Source of the DNA: Mixophyes australis
Lineage: Eukaryota > Chordata > Amphibia > Anura > Limnodynastidae
Length of the DNA stretch: 64,000 nucleotides
Assembly: GCA_036250195.1 (NCBI GenBank)
Contig: JAVHZZ010000003.1
Span: 39,901,835 to 39,965,834 of the forward strand
Direction of reading: 5' to 3'
In this document: piece by piece, positions 46,401 through 56,056 of the stretch
How positions within the stretch are numbered: the stretch's first letter is position 1
How the letters are laid out: each line of letters begins with the position of its first letter
Program-made: the position numbers and the translations under genes
The notes under the pieces: generated by a model
Told to the model about the DNA's origin: nothing
Seen by the model: only the letters and a program-made list of their open reading frames with translations
The model's database searches: none

Positions 46401-46864
46401 TGGGAAAGGCAATGATGGTGACATTCAGACCCCCAAGACGTGACTTGAGGGGTGCGCCAGTCAATCTGGGGAGAGTGACACTGAAGCCATGGAAGGCCTA
46501 GGACAATCGGACTTGTCGTAACAGGAAGAATTAAAAACGATATCTCTTCATGATGCAGAGCACCAATCTGAAGGGTTACTGGAGACGTACTCTGGGTGAT
46601 GAGACCGTTGATGAGACGTGATCCATCGATAGCCGTCACAGTAATGGGAGTTTTTAAGGTAATCACTGGTAGAGACCATTGATTTACTAAGGATTTGGAA
46701 ATAAAATTTCCTGCTGCTCCGGAATCAATCAATGCCTGTGACTCAAAGGTTTTGGTAGCAAAGGAAATAGTCACATCAAAAGCGCAGACTTTAGATTTCA
46801 TAGACGATGGAGAGGACTCCAGGGACCCTAACTTCACCTCTCCAGAACTAGTTAGGGCCTGGCA
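43475..46864 (-). CDS. pol: Gypsy B Pol polyprotein (protease-RT-RNase H-integrase-chromodomain)
   Basis: An intact frame, -1 relative to gag, predicted to be read after frameshifting at 46864-46870. Residue positions are counted from the GTG at 46837. The protease has LIDSGAAGNF (active D38-S-G). RT has KKKDGSLRPCIDFRGLN and the catalytic YLDD at 353-356. RNase H has DASNVGLGAILSQ, DKELLAI and FTDHKNLSYL. Integrase has an H-H-C-C finger (HASRFSGHAGEH, CELC) and a D,D,E core (MDFVTDLPP, SDRGVQFVSRFW, NQDLETF). A GPY-like module (FIGPYRIIQVINP) and a chromodomain (FEITEVLDAK, LVHWKGFGPEERSW) follow. The chromodomain is known to steer chromovirus integration toward marked chromatin. The stop lies 22 codons inside the 3' LTR. 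No disruption seen. Confidence 0.95.
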   Translation of the reverse strand, partial: CQALTSSGEVKLGSLESSPSSMKSKVCAFDVTISFATKTFESQALIDSGAAGNFISKSLVNQWSLPVITLKTPITVTAIDGSRLINGLITQSTSPVTLQIGALHHEEISFLILPVTTSPIVLGLPWLQCHSPQIDWRTPQVTSWGSECHHHCLSQVIPLKVQQASISAISPGLPPQYASFTDVFDKAQSERLPPHRSWDCPIDLLPGKTPPRGRVYPLSLPETQATSEYIRENLQRGFIRPSTSPAGAGFFFVKKKDGSLRPCIDFRGLNAITIKNRYPIPLITELFDRIKGARIFTKLDLRGAYNLIRIRSGDEWKTAFNTRDGHYEYLVMPFGLCNAPAVFQGFINEIFRDLLYVCVVVYLDDILIFSQDLPSHHQHVAEVLSRLRKNSLFCKLEKCSFELPQIPFLGYIVSGVGLKMDPDKVNAVLHWPQPTTLRAIQRFLGFANYYRRFIQDFSSIASPIVALTRKGANPKQWSTEAIQAFQTLKESFSSAPILRQPDVTLPFFLEVDASNVGLGAILSQRSEQQKFHPCAFYSRGLLPAEKNYTIGDKELLAIKAALEEWRYLLEGARHPVTIFTDHKNLSYLQSAQCLNPRQARWSLFFSRFELIITFKPAVKNKKADALSRAFVTSSDIEEVSNHTILDPKCISLAASSTRTLPFGKILVPPILRRKILSWFHASRFSGHAGEHKTFEILSRSYWWPSMRRDVKEFIASCELCSQFKSSRRTPAGLLRPLPIPSKPWTHISMDFVTDLPPSKNHNTIWVVVDRFSKMAHFIPLSGLPSSSILAEHFIKEIFRIHGCPSEIVSDRGVQFVSRFWRALCKTLGIRLALSSSYHPQSNGQTERVNQDLETFIRIFSSANQDNWVELLPWAEFAHNNMYHESSSKTPFFVVYGHHPSFPEFPALPPTQVPAVETVCQTFKNIWSQVRTCLKKTSVKYKSFADKKKRAIPPLKIGDRVWLSTKNIRLKVPSMKFAPRFIGPYRIIQVINPVCVKLLLPKNLRISNAFHVSLLKPLIINRFSTPPSAPQPVQVHQEEDFEITEVLDAKISRGVLHFLVHWKGFGPEERSWIKAEDLNAPALLKKFYSKNPDKPGSRRSVPTFKRGGTVTHRTVSASSRTFRNRGRPPS
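43542..43560 (-). other. Gypsy B polypurine tract
   Basis: Minus strand: tttaaaagGGGGGGGTAC abutting the 3' LTR. The pol frame reads through it. Confidence 0.85.
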
Positions 46865-46870
46865 TTTCCC
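46826..46870 (-). promoter_or_regulatory. -1 ribosomal frameshift signal between gag and pol (gypsy B)
   Basis: G-GGA-AAT (46864-46870) is a canonical X-XXY-YYZ heptamer in the gag frame, five codons before the gag stop counting that stop. After a 6-nt spacer, CCCTAACT (46850-46857) pairs perfectly with AGTTAGGG (46826-46833) around a 16-nt loop. An outer CCAGG/CCTGG pairing can extend the stem. Pol is open in exactly the -1 frame. Known parallel: PEG10, a Sushi-type descendant, uses GGGAAAC. Confidence 0.85.
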
Positions 46871-47784
46871 GATCTCTTAGGGCAGGAGCTGAGGACATGA
46901 GTGGAATCAGCACAATAGATACAGAGTCTATTCTTGACTCTTCGTTTCCTCTCCTCAGAAGATAACTTGGAACGTCCTATCTCCATGGGAATCACAGCGG
47001 GTGACACTGGACGAAATTGAGGGTTAGAGCGAAGAGGTGCTTTAGCAGAAGTCGTTTTCTCAGCCTCTCTTTCGCGAAATCTCATATCAACACGATGGCA
47101 TAAAGAGATCAAATCTTCAAGTGACGAAGGAAGCTCTTGAGTAGTCAGTGCATCTTTAATTTTATCGGAAAGCCCCTGCCAGAAGGCGGCAACTAGGGCT
47201 TCAGTGTTCCACTGAAGTTCAGAGGCTAAGATCCTAAATTGAATGACGTACTGACCTACAGTATGAGATCCTTGTCGCAGACGGAGGATGCTGGAAGCAG
47301 CGGAGGTCACACGACCTGGTTCATCGAACACACTTCGGAATGTAGAAATGAATTTGGCACTATCTTGTAATATTGGATCGTTCCTCTCCCACAGAGGGGA
47401 GGCCCAAGCCAGGGCTTGTCCTGAAAACAAAGAGATAAGATAGGCCACTCTGGAACGATGGGTAGAAAAATTTTGAGGTTGGAGCTCAAAATGGACTGAA
47501 CATTGGTTAAGGAAACCCCTACAAGTTTTGGGGTCTCCATCGTACTTTGACGGAGTAGGCAGGTGAAGCGTGGAAGCTGTAGACACCTGGGATGGCAATG
47601 GGGAAACGGAGGAGAGCACAGGAGCTTCAGTAGTAGCTGTCACAGTCTGTCCAGATGTTCCTTGGGAGGTTAATGACTGATAACACTGAAGTAACAGCTG
47701 TTGGCGGGCATCCTGTTGCTCCACACGGCTAACCAGATGTTGCAGCATCTCTTTGGCGGTAGGTTCCGCATCTGGGTCTGTCAT
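46852..47784 (-). CDS. gag: Gypsy B Gag protein
   Basis: 310 residues, start ATG 47784 only 13 nt after the LTR (GTAAGATCAGGCC-ATG). The N-terminal coiled region (MTDPDAEPTAKEMLQHL, VEQQDARQQ) is followed by a Pro/Ser/Thr linker. The capsid-like retrotransposon Gag domain has KYDGDPKTCRGFLNQC, SLFSGQALAWASPLWE, FDEPGR and LRQGSHTVGQYVIQFR. It ends with one C-C-H-C zinc knuckle, CIYCADSTHVLSSC, expected to bind RNA. Gag forms the particle that packages element RNA. It is intact and closely related to the broken gag of A. The last codons overlap the pol frame at the slippery site. Confidence 0.95.
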   Translation of the reverse strand: MTDPDAEPTAKEMLQHLVSRVEQQDARQQLLLQCYQSLTSQGTSGQTVTATTEAPVLSSVSPLPSQVSTASTLHLPTPSKYDGDPKTCRGFLNQCSVHFELQPQNFSTHRSRVAYLISLFSGQALAWASPLWERNDPILQDSAKFISTFRSVFDEPGRVTSAASSILRLRQGSHTVGQYVIQFRILASELQWNTEALVAAFWQGLSDKIKDALTTQELPSSLEDLISLCHRVDMRFREREAEKTTSAKAPLRSNPQFRPVSPAVIPMEIGRSKLSSEERKRRVKNRLCIYCADSTHVLSSCPKRSGNARP

Positions 47785-47797
47785 GGCCTGATCTTAC
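47785..47797 (-). other. Gypsy B primer-binding segment, complementary to the LTR RNA start
   Basis: GTAAGATCAGGCC directly follows the 5' LTR. AAGATCAGGC is the exact complement of GCCTGATCTT in the LTR sense strand (plus 49542-49551). There is no TGG-start tRNA match. This is consistent with self-priming. Confidence 0.6.
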
Positions 47798-49728
47798 TGT
47801 CACGGGCACTAGGAGTCTTTACCCAGGGATCACCAGATGGTAGGCTTACCAGAGCAATGTAGATGGTAATAGCGTACTCTGGTAGCTGGGTGATCACGGA
47901 ACATGAAATGATGGCCGATGAGATGCTCAGGAAAGTCTATGACTAGCAACACTGGTAATAATGAGGTAATAATACACAAGGAACTGTATGGACAAGGCAC
48001 GTGAAGGTAGTCAGTGGTCTGCGATAGCAAGTTGTACCACTGCTATAGTGAGGAGGAATGTCCAACAGAAACAAGGAGGTGATGAGAGTCAGCGGTCTGC
48101 GGGTAGCAAGTTGTACCGCTGTCTGAGTGAAGGAATGGAATCCAAGTGGAGGTATCCGGGTAGTCAGTGGTCTGCGGTAGCAAGTTGTACCACTGCTATG
48201 TGAGAGGATAATGGAACAGGTGATACCGGAAACAGGGATCAGTGGTCTGACATCAGCAAGTTGTACCACTAAATATATATGTGAGGAGGTGCACAAGGGA
48301 AGACTGCAACACAGGATATACACAGGCACCTTATACACGATCCACAGTAATATGCACAGTATAGATATATATATATATAAATGACTGAGCAGGTCTGCAA
48401 TCTAGAAAGCCTCTTGAAGTAGTCCAGCACAATGATAACACAGTCAATGATAGCAATAGACTCAGCGGATAGCAGACTCCAGAGAGAACCAAACACAGTC
48501 CAGCAAGATATGCAATACACAGCACAGTCAATGAGAAGTATGCATACCGTGGTTCAGCAGTAGCAGTCAGATGGGAATGCAGCGGTACCTGAGCGGCTGG
48601 GGGCCGACTGGATAGGAAGTCCCTGGATAGGTGAGGCAGCGGTCTAGCAGGTGCAGAGCACAGGTGAGTAGACCAACAGGGACACGAATCCCCAGGAGTC
48701 AGCAACACGTGGAACTGGACTCAGAAGGGACCCAGGAGAATGGAGATGATCCAGCAGAGGGTAGTAGATGAGATACAAATCCAATGCTGTCAGGAGGGTA
48801 GAGACCAGTGGAACACGTGAAGGCGTGGAGAGCGGATCAGCAGGAGATGGACGATAGCGCTGACCACAGCAGCAGGACTCAGCGGCACACGGAGATAACC
48901 AGTAGCAACCACAGGAACCAACAGCGATGGGACACAGGAGTGCAGCGCAGGCCAGGAGCTGTTGATCACGAAGGGTAGCAGATAGTAATGCAAGCGGCAG
49001 TCTCGAGGAAGCTACAACAGAGATGAGGTAAGTCTGCAGTGCACAGGGCAGCGGATAGGAATCAGCTGGCAGTCACGATGATGCACACAGGCGAGTTGCA
49101 AGCAGGAGACTGTAGTGCACGGAGGCAGTGGATAGTAATCAGCTGGCAGTCACGATGATGAACACAGGCGAGTTGCAAGCAGGAGACTGTAGTGCACGGA
49201 GGCAGCGGATAGGAATCAGCAAACAGACTTGATGAGAAGCAGGTGAGTGAAGTAAAAGCTGGCGTGCACGGAGGCAACGGATAGCAATGAGCAAACAGTC
49301 ACATTGAAATAACATAACGTTGAAGTGGTTTAGAAGACTGTAGTGCACGGAGGCAGCGGATAGGAATCAGCAAACAGTCACGATGATACAGTTGATGGTA
49401 GAAGTGGTATGGGAACCACAGTAGTAGAAGTGGTTTGGAAACCACAGGGATAGAAGTGGTTTGGAAACCACAGGAATCAGCAGCGCTGAATACACGAGGA
49501 ATACAGGAACACCTTCAGAGACTCATGGGGAATGAGACTCCAAGATCAGGCAACGTGGTGTTGATCACAGGTGCTTAATATAGGGAGTGTTGCCTGATCT
49601 GCCAATTGAGTTAAAGGGGTATACACTGAAGTATAGAAAAGGGCTGCGCATGCGCAGACCCTCAGGATGGTGGACGGCCACGGTTCCTAAATGTCCGGGA
49701 AGAGGCACTCACGGTCCGGTGAGTGACA
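47798..49728 (-). repeat. Gypsy B 5' LTR
   Basis: 1,931 bp, the same length as the copy at 41611 and essentially identical. It carries the putative promoter for the gag-pol transcript on the minus strand. Confidence 0.95.
49542..49600 (-). promoter_or_regulatory. Gypsy B LTR core promoter and RNA start
   Basis: On the minus strand TATATTAAG starts at 49582. GCCTGATCTT starts 31 nt downstream, at 49551, a normal TATA-to-start distance. AGATCAGGCAAC upstream and GTTGCCTGATCT downstream form a 12-bp inverted repeat around the TATA. The start site is inferred from spacing and from complementarity to the primer site. Confidence 0.5.
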
Positions 49729-49733
49729 TATAT

Positions 49734-50618
49734 AACCAATGTTATCCTTTGGGAAACTTAATTCTAGTTGCGAAACTTAATAATCTTCATGCTGAATACA
49801 GATGGAACTTCAGAAATGCCTCCTAAATTAAATTGTTGGCAGTCACAGTAACATTTGTTAATCACGTCTGTGTATGAGACAATTAGCTAAACACCACAGT
49901 TATTTAAACATTTCTTCCTTTCTGGTTTCCAGAATTTTTGGAGAGTGGATTTTCAGATAAGAGATCATATACCTCTTTCTATTTCTATGTGGGTTTTTTT
50001 TATTATGAGTGCAGATGTTAGAGATTTATCATTCCTCTTCCTGAATTATTTAGACCACCAGTAAAATGTATACCCAGTTGTGATCTTTGAACAGACAAAA
50101 TTAGGAAAAAGTTAATGATTTGGTTTTCCCTGTAAATCTGTAACAGAAGGTATATGTTTATAAACAAAGCAACTGACCTAGAACTACTGGCTTCCATTGG
50201 CTACTTTCATGTATCCTCATAATACAAACAAAGTAACAGGTCAGTTCCAGTTCGTTGTTGTTACACTTAATATTGATAGAGGGCCAGTGGCAGGCAGCCA
50301 CTTAATATGCGCAATAGTAAAAGAGTCATAGGTTCTCTCCGGCTCTTTATAGTTTGTTTTATTTTGGACATTTCAGTACCTGGAACTGTTTTAGATGGAC
50401 TCAGAAATGCTTGTTTATTAACCCGTGGCAAGCACTGATACTTAACATTCCGTGATTTAACTATTACACTAAACAGATGCAAGCTAGAATCCAGTGGTGG
50501 CTGTAGATCATAGCAAACTTGTGCTATTTATCGAATGCATCTTTCTCTTGATAGCCAAACTATTTTAGTAGAAATAAATCCCACATAATAAGGGTCATTT
50601 ATGGGCCATAAAAGCTCA
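49734..50618. other. Unassigned DNA right of gypsy B
   Basis: No ORF with recognisable similarity. It continues the pre-insertion flank seen left of 41606. Confidence 0.5.
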
Positions 50619-50737
50619 GTGTAAATCAGAGGTGGAACTCGCAAGCTGCAGGCCCCGGTGCAGGGAGGCGAGGAGGAGGGAACCGGGGCCCCCGGCCCTC
50701 TGCTTCTGCCATACGGTGGGCCCCATTATCTCAGTGG

Positions 50738-51388
50738 TGTAACGGATTACCTGGATTCGGTACTAATCTTGATTAGCGCTGGCTTACGTGAGGTGCGGAA
50801 CCTAACAAACTCCCCGGTGTTCACCAAGAACGACCACAAGGCGGGATGGACTTAGCTGCCGGGAGCTGCAGGTCGCAGTCCTCAAGCTCGCTTCAAGATG
50901 TAGTATAGCAGGTGGAGCGGTGAGTAGAGAAGATATAGTCAGACAGCCGGTACTGGTGCACGAGAAGGCTATAGTACAGAATCGACAGGCAGGCTCAGCA
51001 TGAAGGAATCCAGGTTCGGTGCACAGACTGGCAGCAGAGGTACCAAGCGGAGGCAAAGAAATGTCAGACAATCCGGTTCAGGGTCACAGGCAATCAGGAC
51101 TGGTCAGAAAACCGGGTCAGGACACAGGGGCAGGAGATCCAGAAAGGTGAAGCAAACAGAGACTGGTACACAGGAACACTCACAGGGAAACAGACAAGGA
51201 TTGCCTAGGAGAACAGGAAGTAGGTAAGTTGCTCTGACACTCACCGAGTGTCAGAGTGAAGATTAAATACCTGCAGGGATTTCAAAACCCCTGCCCCGAG
51301 TTGCGGTCAAATGACCGCCGAACCCGGAAGTACGGCTTCCGGTACGGAAGGAGCGGTGGTGGAACGAGGAGAAGGTAAATTCGTGACA
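50738..51388 (-). repeat. Gypsy C 3' LTR
   Basis: 651 bp from tgtaacgg to cgtgaca. It contains the same 12-mer ttgctctgacac as gypsy A (51229-51240). A minus-strand TATTTAATC begins 29 nt upstream of the matching RNA-start segment. Confidence 0.85.
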
Positions 51389-51419
51389 GTACCTCATACC
51401 CTAAAGGTGGACTCCGCAC

Positions 51420-53906
51420 ACCTATAAGGGTTTCAAGGGAAATTTTTTATGGAAGAGTTTGAGTAGACGGGGGGCATGAAGGTCAACAGCTCTTACCCAG
51501 GAGCGTTCTTCAGGGCCGTAGCCCTTCCAGTCCACCAGGAATTGCACAGAACCTCTGATTTTACGGGAGTCCAGAATTTGTTTTACCTCATATTGACCCT
51601 GATCTTGAACAAGAATGGGGGGAGGAGCTCCGGCAGCTGTAAAAACTAAAGAATAGATAAAAGTAAAAAAAAAAAAAAAAAGCGTGGGGTCCCCCCTCTA
51701 TTCATGCTTAACCCTAGTGCTGCCTGACCACTACTGGTTCCGTGACAATCGGGGAAAAATTTTGCGTGGGTTCCCCCCCCCCCCCCCCCCCCCCCCGATT
51801 TTCATGGAACCAGCACTAGGCAAACCAGCCAGGGTTGAAGGCACTATAGCAGGGGGGACACGCAGCAGGGGTCCCCCTGCCATAATGACTAACCAACCCC
51901 AGACTGTTCAGTGCTGGTCTGGATTCCATAGGGAGTGGGGTCCGCTGAAAAAAATGAGTGCCCCCCCCCCCCCCTAGGGACACCCAGCCCAGTGCTGATA
52001 GCACTAGGGCTCTTTCTACACCCCTGGGCGGTGGGTGTAGGGTAATAACGGCGATAAAATAGTGGAAGAAACAAATGGACGCCATTTTGTTTTGTGGAAC
52101 TACAAGTTCCATAAAGGTTGCCTTAAATATTGTGGGCATGCTGCTACTTGTATAACTACAAGCACCAGCATACCCACGGCAGCCAGGGCATTTGGCACTT
52201 GGAGAACCACAAGTGCCAACATGCCCTGACACCCACGGCTGGCTGGGACCTTTATTTCCATAAAATAAAATGTTAAATAAACCACCAAAAATGTGGTAAA
52301 AGGGCCAATGAATTTGGGAGCAAATTTCTTGCTGGGATCTCTCAGGCGAATATTTTGAGTGGATAGCCATACCTTGTCACCAATAGTTAAATTTGGACCA
52401 GCTCTTCTCATTTTATTGTAGGCCTTCTTAGAAAGAATGGTGGTTCTTTTTAGGTTTATCTTGGTCTTCTCCCAGATGTGAGAGCAGTTGTGAAATAACG
52501 AATCCACTGCAGGAACTTCGGAAGGGGAAATTTGGGAGAAGGTGGGTGGTCTCGGGTGACAGCCATAAAGGACAAAAAAGGGGGAGTTAGAAATGACCTT
52601 GTGGAAATGATTGTTGTGGGCGAACTCAGCCCATGGAAGAAGATCCACCCAGTTGTCTTGATTAGCTAAAACAAATATTCTTAAAACATTTTCCAACTCC
52701 TGGTTCTCTCTGTTAGACCGTTGGACTGGGGTGGTATGTGGAGGAAAAATCGAGCTTGATTCCAGATTTGTTATAAAAGGATCTCCAGAACTTGGATATA
52801 AACTGGGATAAACTCGGAAACAATATGTTGGGGACAACCATGGAGGCGGAATATCTCCTTAATAAAAATATCGGCTAAGGAGGAGGAAGATGGAAGGCCT
52901 CTCAGAGGAATAAATTGGGCAGTTTTAGAGAAGCGATCCGTGACCACTAAGACTACAGTACACGACTTGGATGGAGGAAGGTCCGTGATGAAGTCCATGG
53001 AAATTTGCGACCAAGGGTATTCAGAAACAGGTAATGGAAGCAAAAGACCATAAGGCCTCCTCCTGGGAGTCTTGTGTTGGGCACATTCAGAACAAGATGA
53101 AACAAATCTTTTTACATCCTCCAGTAGGGAAGGCCACCAGTAGTTCAGAGATAACAAATCCCAAGTCTTGCGAATGCCAGCATGGCCGGAGAAGAGAGAA
53201 CGATGAGCCCATCGTAGGAGTTTGGTACGGAGAGGAGAGGAAAAGAAAGTCTTACCCGGGGGACAACTTCTATTGAGATGTGTTGCTGCCAAAATTCGGC
53301 TAGGGTCCAGAATGAATTTATTCTCCTCCAAGGGTTCCATGTCAGCAGGATCAAATGAGCGGGATAGAGCATCTGCCTTGATATTTTTAGACCCAGAACG
53401 GAAGGTGATGTTGAAATCAAAGCAGGATAAAAATAAGGACCATCTTGCTTGCCGAGGATTCAGACAGCGGGCTGTACGTAAATATAGCAAATTTTTGTGA
53501 TCAGTATAGATGGCAATGGGAAATTGTGCTCCCTCTAGGAGATGCCTCCATTCGAAAAGAGCCAATTTAATGGCCAGGAGCTCTTTATCGCCAATACCGT
53601 AGTTCCTCCCGGCAGGTAAAAGGCGACGGGAAAAGAATCCACAAGGACGAAGTTTGCCATAAAAATCCTGTTGAGAGAGCACCGCTCCTGTACCTACACA
53701 AGATGCATCCACCTCCAGGACAAAAGGGCGAGAACAATCGGGTTGTTGGAGGATGGGTGCCGAGGAGAAGAGAGACTTTAATGTAGCAAAAGCTTGGGTA
53801 ACCAACCACACTTTAGCATTTGTAGACTTACAGGTCAGGGCAGTGATGGGTGCCACTAAGGTAGAGTATCCCTTGATAAACTGGCGGTAATAGTTAGAGA
53901 ATCCGC
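51420..53906 (-). pseudogene. Gypsy C pol remnant (RNase H, integrase, chromodomain)
   Basis: It starts within the RT-RNase H connection (GFSNYYRQFIKGYS). RNase H has DASCVGTGAVLSQ and [10 protein letters not shown]. Integrase has HRSLFSGHAG, CSECAQHK, MDFITDLPPS and VTDRFSKTAQF. A frameshift near 52795 moves NQELENVLRIF and LLPWAEFAHNN into another frame. KFAPKFIGPF at about 52300 is cut by an unrelated ~650-bp insertion. The chromodomain ([24 protein letters not shown]) resumes at 51420-51640. RT is deleted, so it is non-functional. Confidence 0.88.
51646..52300. mobile_element. Unclassified insertion within gypsy C pol
   Basis: It interrupts pol between the GPY-like module and the chromodomain. 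It contains A18, gcgtggggtcccccc, a C25 run (51772-51796), a C14 run and a palindromic region with aactacaagttcc / tgccaacatgccc. gtaaaa occurs at both edges as a possible duplication. Family unknown. Confidence 0.5.
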
Positions 53907-54014
53907 TGAACCCGGAAGTGTGGCAGTGGAACGAGGAAAAGGGAAGTTTGTGACAAATGGGCCCCAGTGCACTGCACCTGCTGCACCAATGGTAGTTCCA
54001 CCAGTGGTGCAAAT

Positions 54015-54385
54015 GCTGCTAGTGATATCATTCGCCTACATTTGTGCCTTGTTTTACAAGGAATCACATGGGGCTGTGGATCAAGATTGTGACTTATGCG
54101 TGGGTGCCAAAGTTTGCACCAGTCTATAGCAGGAGGTGGGCTGATGGAAGATGTTCCTCGCTTAGTGAGGACTAACCACACAAGTGCACCTGTCGTTGCA
54201 GAGGCATTCACTACTTTGCAGAAGGACAAGCAGCTTCATTCCCACAAAATTACTTGACTACTCCACCACTTCTGATCGCCTAAACATTGTTACTGGTCCT
54301 TATACTATAGGGACGAGATATGATGGGCATTATTCAGTGGTCGAAGTGGAAATTTAGAAGTGGCGGTATGAAAAATATAATGGTA
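54015..54385. other. Unassigned DNA
   Basis: No recognised gene; contains several short direct-repeat-like words only. Confidence 0.4.
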
Positions 54386-54387
54386 AT

Positions 54388-54715
54388 CATCATCATCACC
54401 ATTTATCACCATTTATTTATATAGCACCACTGATTCCACAGCGCTGTACAGAGAATTCATTCACACATCAGTCCCTGCCCCATTGGAGCTTACAGTCTAA
54501 ATTCCCTAACATACACACACACAAACACACACAGACAGAGAGACAGAGTAGGGTCAATTTTGATAGCAGCCAATTAACCTACTAGTATGTTTTTGAAGTG
54601 TGGGAGGAAACCAAAGAACGCAAACACAGGGAGAACATACAAACTCCACACAGATAAGGTCATGGTCAGGAATTTAATTCATGACCCCAGTGCTGTGAGG
54701 CAGAAGTGTTACGTA
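54388..54715 (-). mobile_element. tRNA-headed SINE, near full length
   Basis: The inverse of the SINE at 63005. The 3' end is tttatatagcaccactgatt, the middle gcccattggagcttacagt region and (CA)n, and the head has cccagtgctgtgaggcagaa. The tRNA-like 5' end is slightly truncated. Confidence 0.85.
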
Positions 54716-54719
54716 TTCA

Positions 54720-55635
54720 GTGTAAGTAAATACATTTTATTTAAAACACATATTTTTATTAATGATTCTATTATTAGGAGTTATTAATCTCTTTTATAGA
54801 AAAAAATATTTTTGCATGCGATCAGATGGGACTGTATATTGCACATTTGTATGTGTGTATTCTGCACTGTGTGCAATCTGTCTACATACGGTAAGTCACG
54901 TTTAGGTAGACTGCACTTACACCCGGTTTCAAATTCTTGAGATCCACTTGGCATTGAATATGGGCATATGTACGCTCAAGTTCTGTGCTCGCTTTACAAA
55001 GGCAACTTGCGTGCAGTTTGCGTTCGACAATGAATAACGGCCCTATATGCGCTCTTTCCCCAACAAGCTTCCATCACACAAGAGTGACACATGTAACAGG
55101 ACATTCCAGATGCCCCCTTGCTCTCTTATTTAATTAAATATACAAGTTGGACTAAACTTTTATTCGGAGAAAATGGAATACAGAGGTCCTAAACTGGCAG
55201 TAGGCTGGACTTTAAAGTGATATTTCACTCCTTGAGCATTTTCTAGTGTATCCAAAAACCCACAAAACCAAAGTAGGTGCAGACTGACTGTTTTAGTGTC
55301 AGTTCCAAGGACCGTGAAATAGCTGTGCACCTTGCTATATGCTAAGCAGACAAGTACGAAGCATTGTGGACCTTCAGATGTTTAAGGGTAAAATGACCCT
55401 TATTGACCATCAGCTCGCTTATCAGGGACAGACCACTTGCGATTGCAAGTACTTTGGAGACATCACTATTGGTACATCCACACTCACTCCTTCCTAATAT
55501 AGACATTCATTATTCAGAACAGCACAAACTACTAGTCAACATTTTTAAGGCTAAACATTAAACTATTAACTAATATTAAACTTAACAGAAAATGTGTAAA
55601 GCCCCTTAAATATTGCTTTCATAGATAGGTAGCTT
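54720..55635. other. Unassigned DNA
   Basis: No recognised gene or repeat. Confidence 0.5.
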
Positions 55636-55637
55636 TA

Positions 55638-55777
55638 CTTAGTTATATAGTGCCACCAATTATGAAGCTTTGCACAGAGATTATTGCCAGTCGCATCAGT
55701 CCCTGTCCTAATAGAACTTACAGTCTAAATTCCCCATCAAAGACAGACACTAGATTAATTTTCACTGCAACCAATTT
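55638..55777 (-). mobile_element. SINE 3' half
   Basis: ttatatagtgccaccaatta, cagtccctgtcctaatagaa and cttacagtctaaattcccca match the tail half of the SINE on the minus strand. Confidence 0.75.
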
Positions 55778-55794
55778 ATATATATATATATATA

Positions 55795-56056
55795 CAGAGG
55801 CGAACGCAGGATTTAGAAGGGGGGGTTTCCGCCCCCCCCGGGGAAAACAAAATAGAGCGAGAGAAAGAGCATGCGCAGCAGCTCCATTTCAGCGAGTCTG
55901 AAGCATGTCAAGAAGCATCCGCGGCAGTGCTGTATTATACTACAATACAGCACTGCCGCGGACGCTTCTTTGACAGCGCCACGGCTGCTGTGGAGTACCG
56001 TGGGTTCCCGGAGGGGAGGGGTTTCTGGGGAACCAGAAACCCCCCTGCGTGCGCCA

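Larger units (their letters stand above)
41611..49728 (-). mobile_element. Ty3/gypsy chromovirus B, full length and apparently intact
   Basis: 8,118 bp, flanked by perfect TATAT duplications (41606-41610 and 49729-49733). The two 1,931-bp LTRs differ at only two sites that I found (cgaatccaca/cgaatcccca and gtgcaacg/gtgcagcg). gag and pol are complete on the minus strand with no premature stop. The order protease-RT-RNase H-integrase-chromodomain marks it as a chromovirus. Near-identical LTRs imply very recent insertion. Confidence 0.96.
50738..53955 (-). mobile_element. Ty3/gypsy chromovirus C, internally deleted
   Basis: The left LTR (3' LTR) is complete. RNase H, integrase and chromodomain follow on the minus strand. 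At about 53906 the pol reading jumps straight into the last ~48 bp of the other LTR (cgctgaacccggaagt ... gtgaca), so gag, protease, most of RT, the primer site and most of the 5' LTR are gone. Flanks agtgg (50733-50737) and aatgg (53956-53960) form a one-mismatch duplication. Confidence 0.85.
50627..54006. mobile_element. Nonautonomous hAT element interrupted by gypsy C
   Basis: TIRs cagaggtggaact (left) and agttccaccagtg (right, 11/13 matching). Near-identical 8-bp repeats gtgtaaat (50619-50626) and gtgcaaat (54007-54014). The hAT body outside gypsy C is only about 160 bp (gggccccatt / aatgggcccc). Confidence 0.75.
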
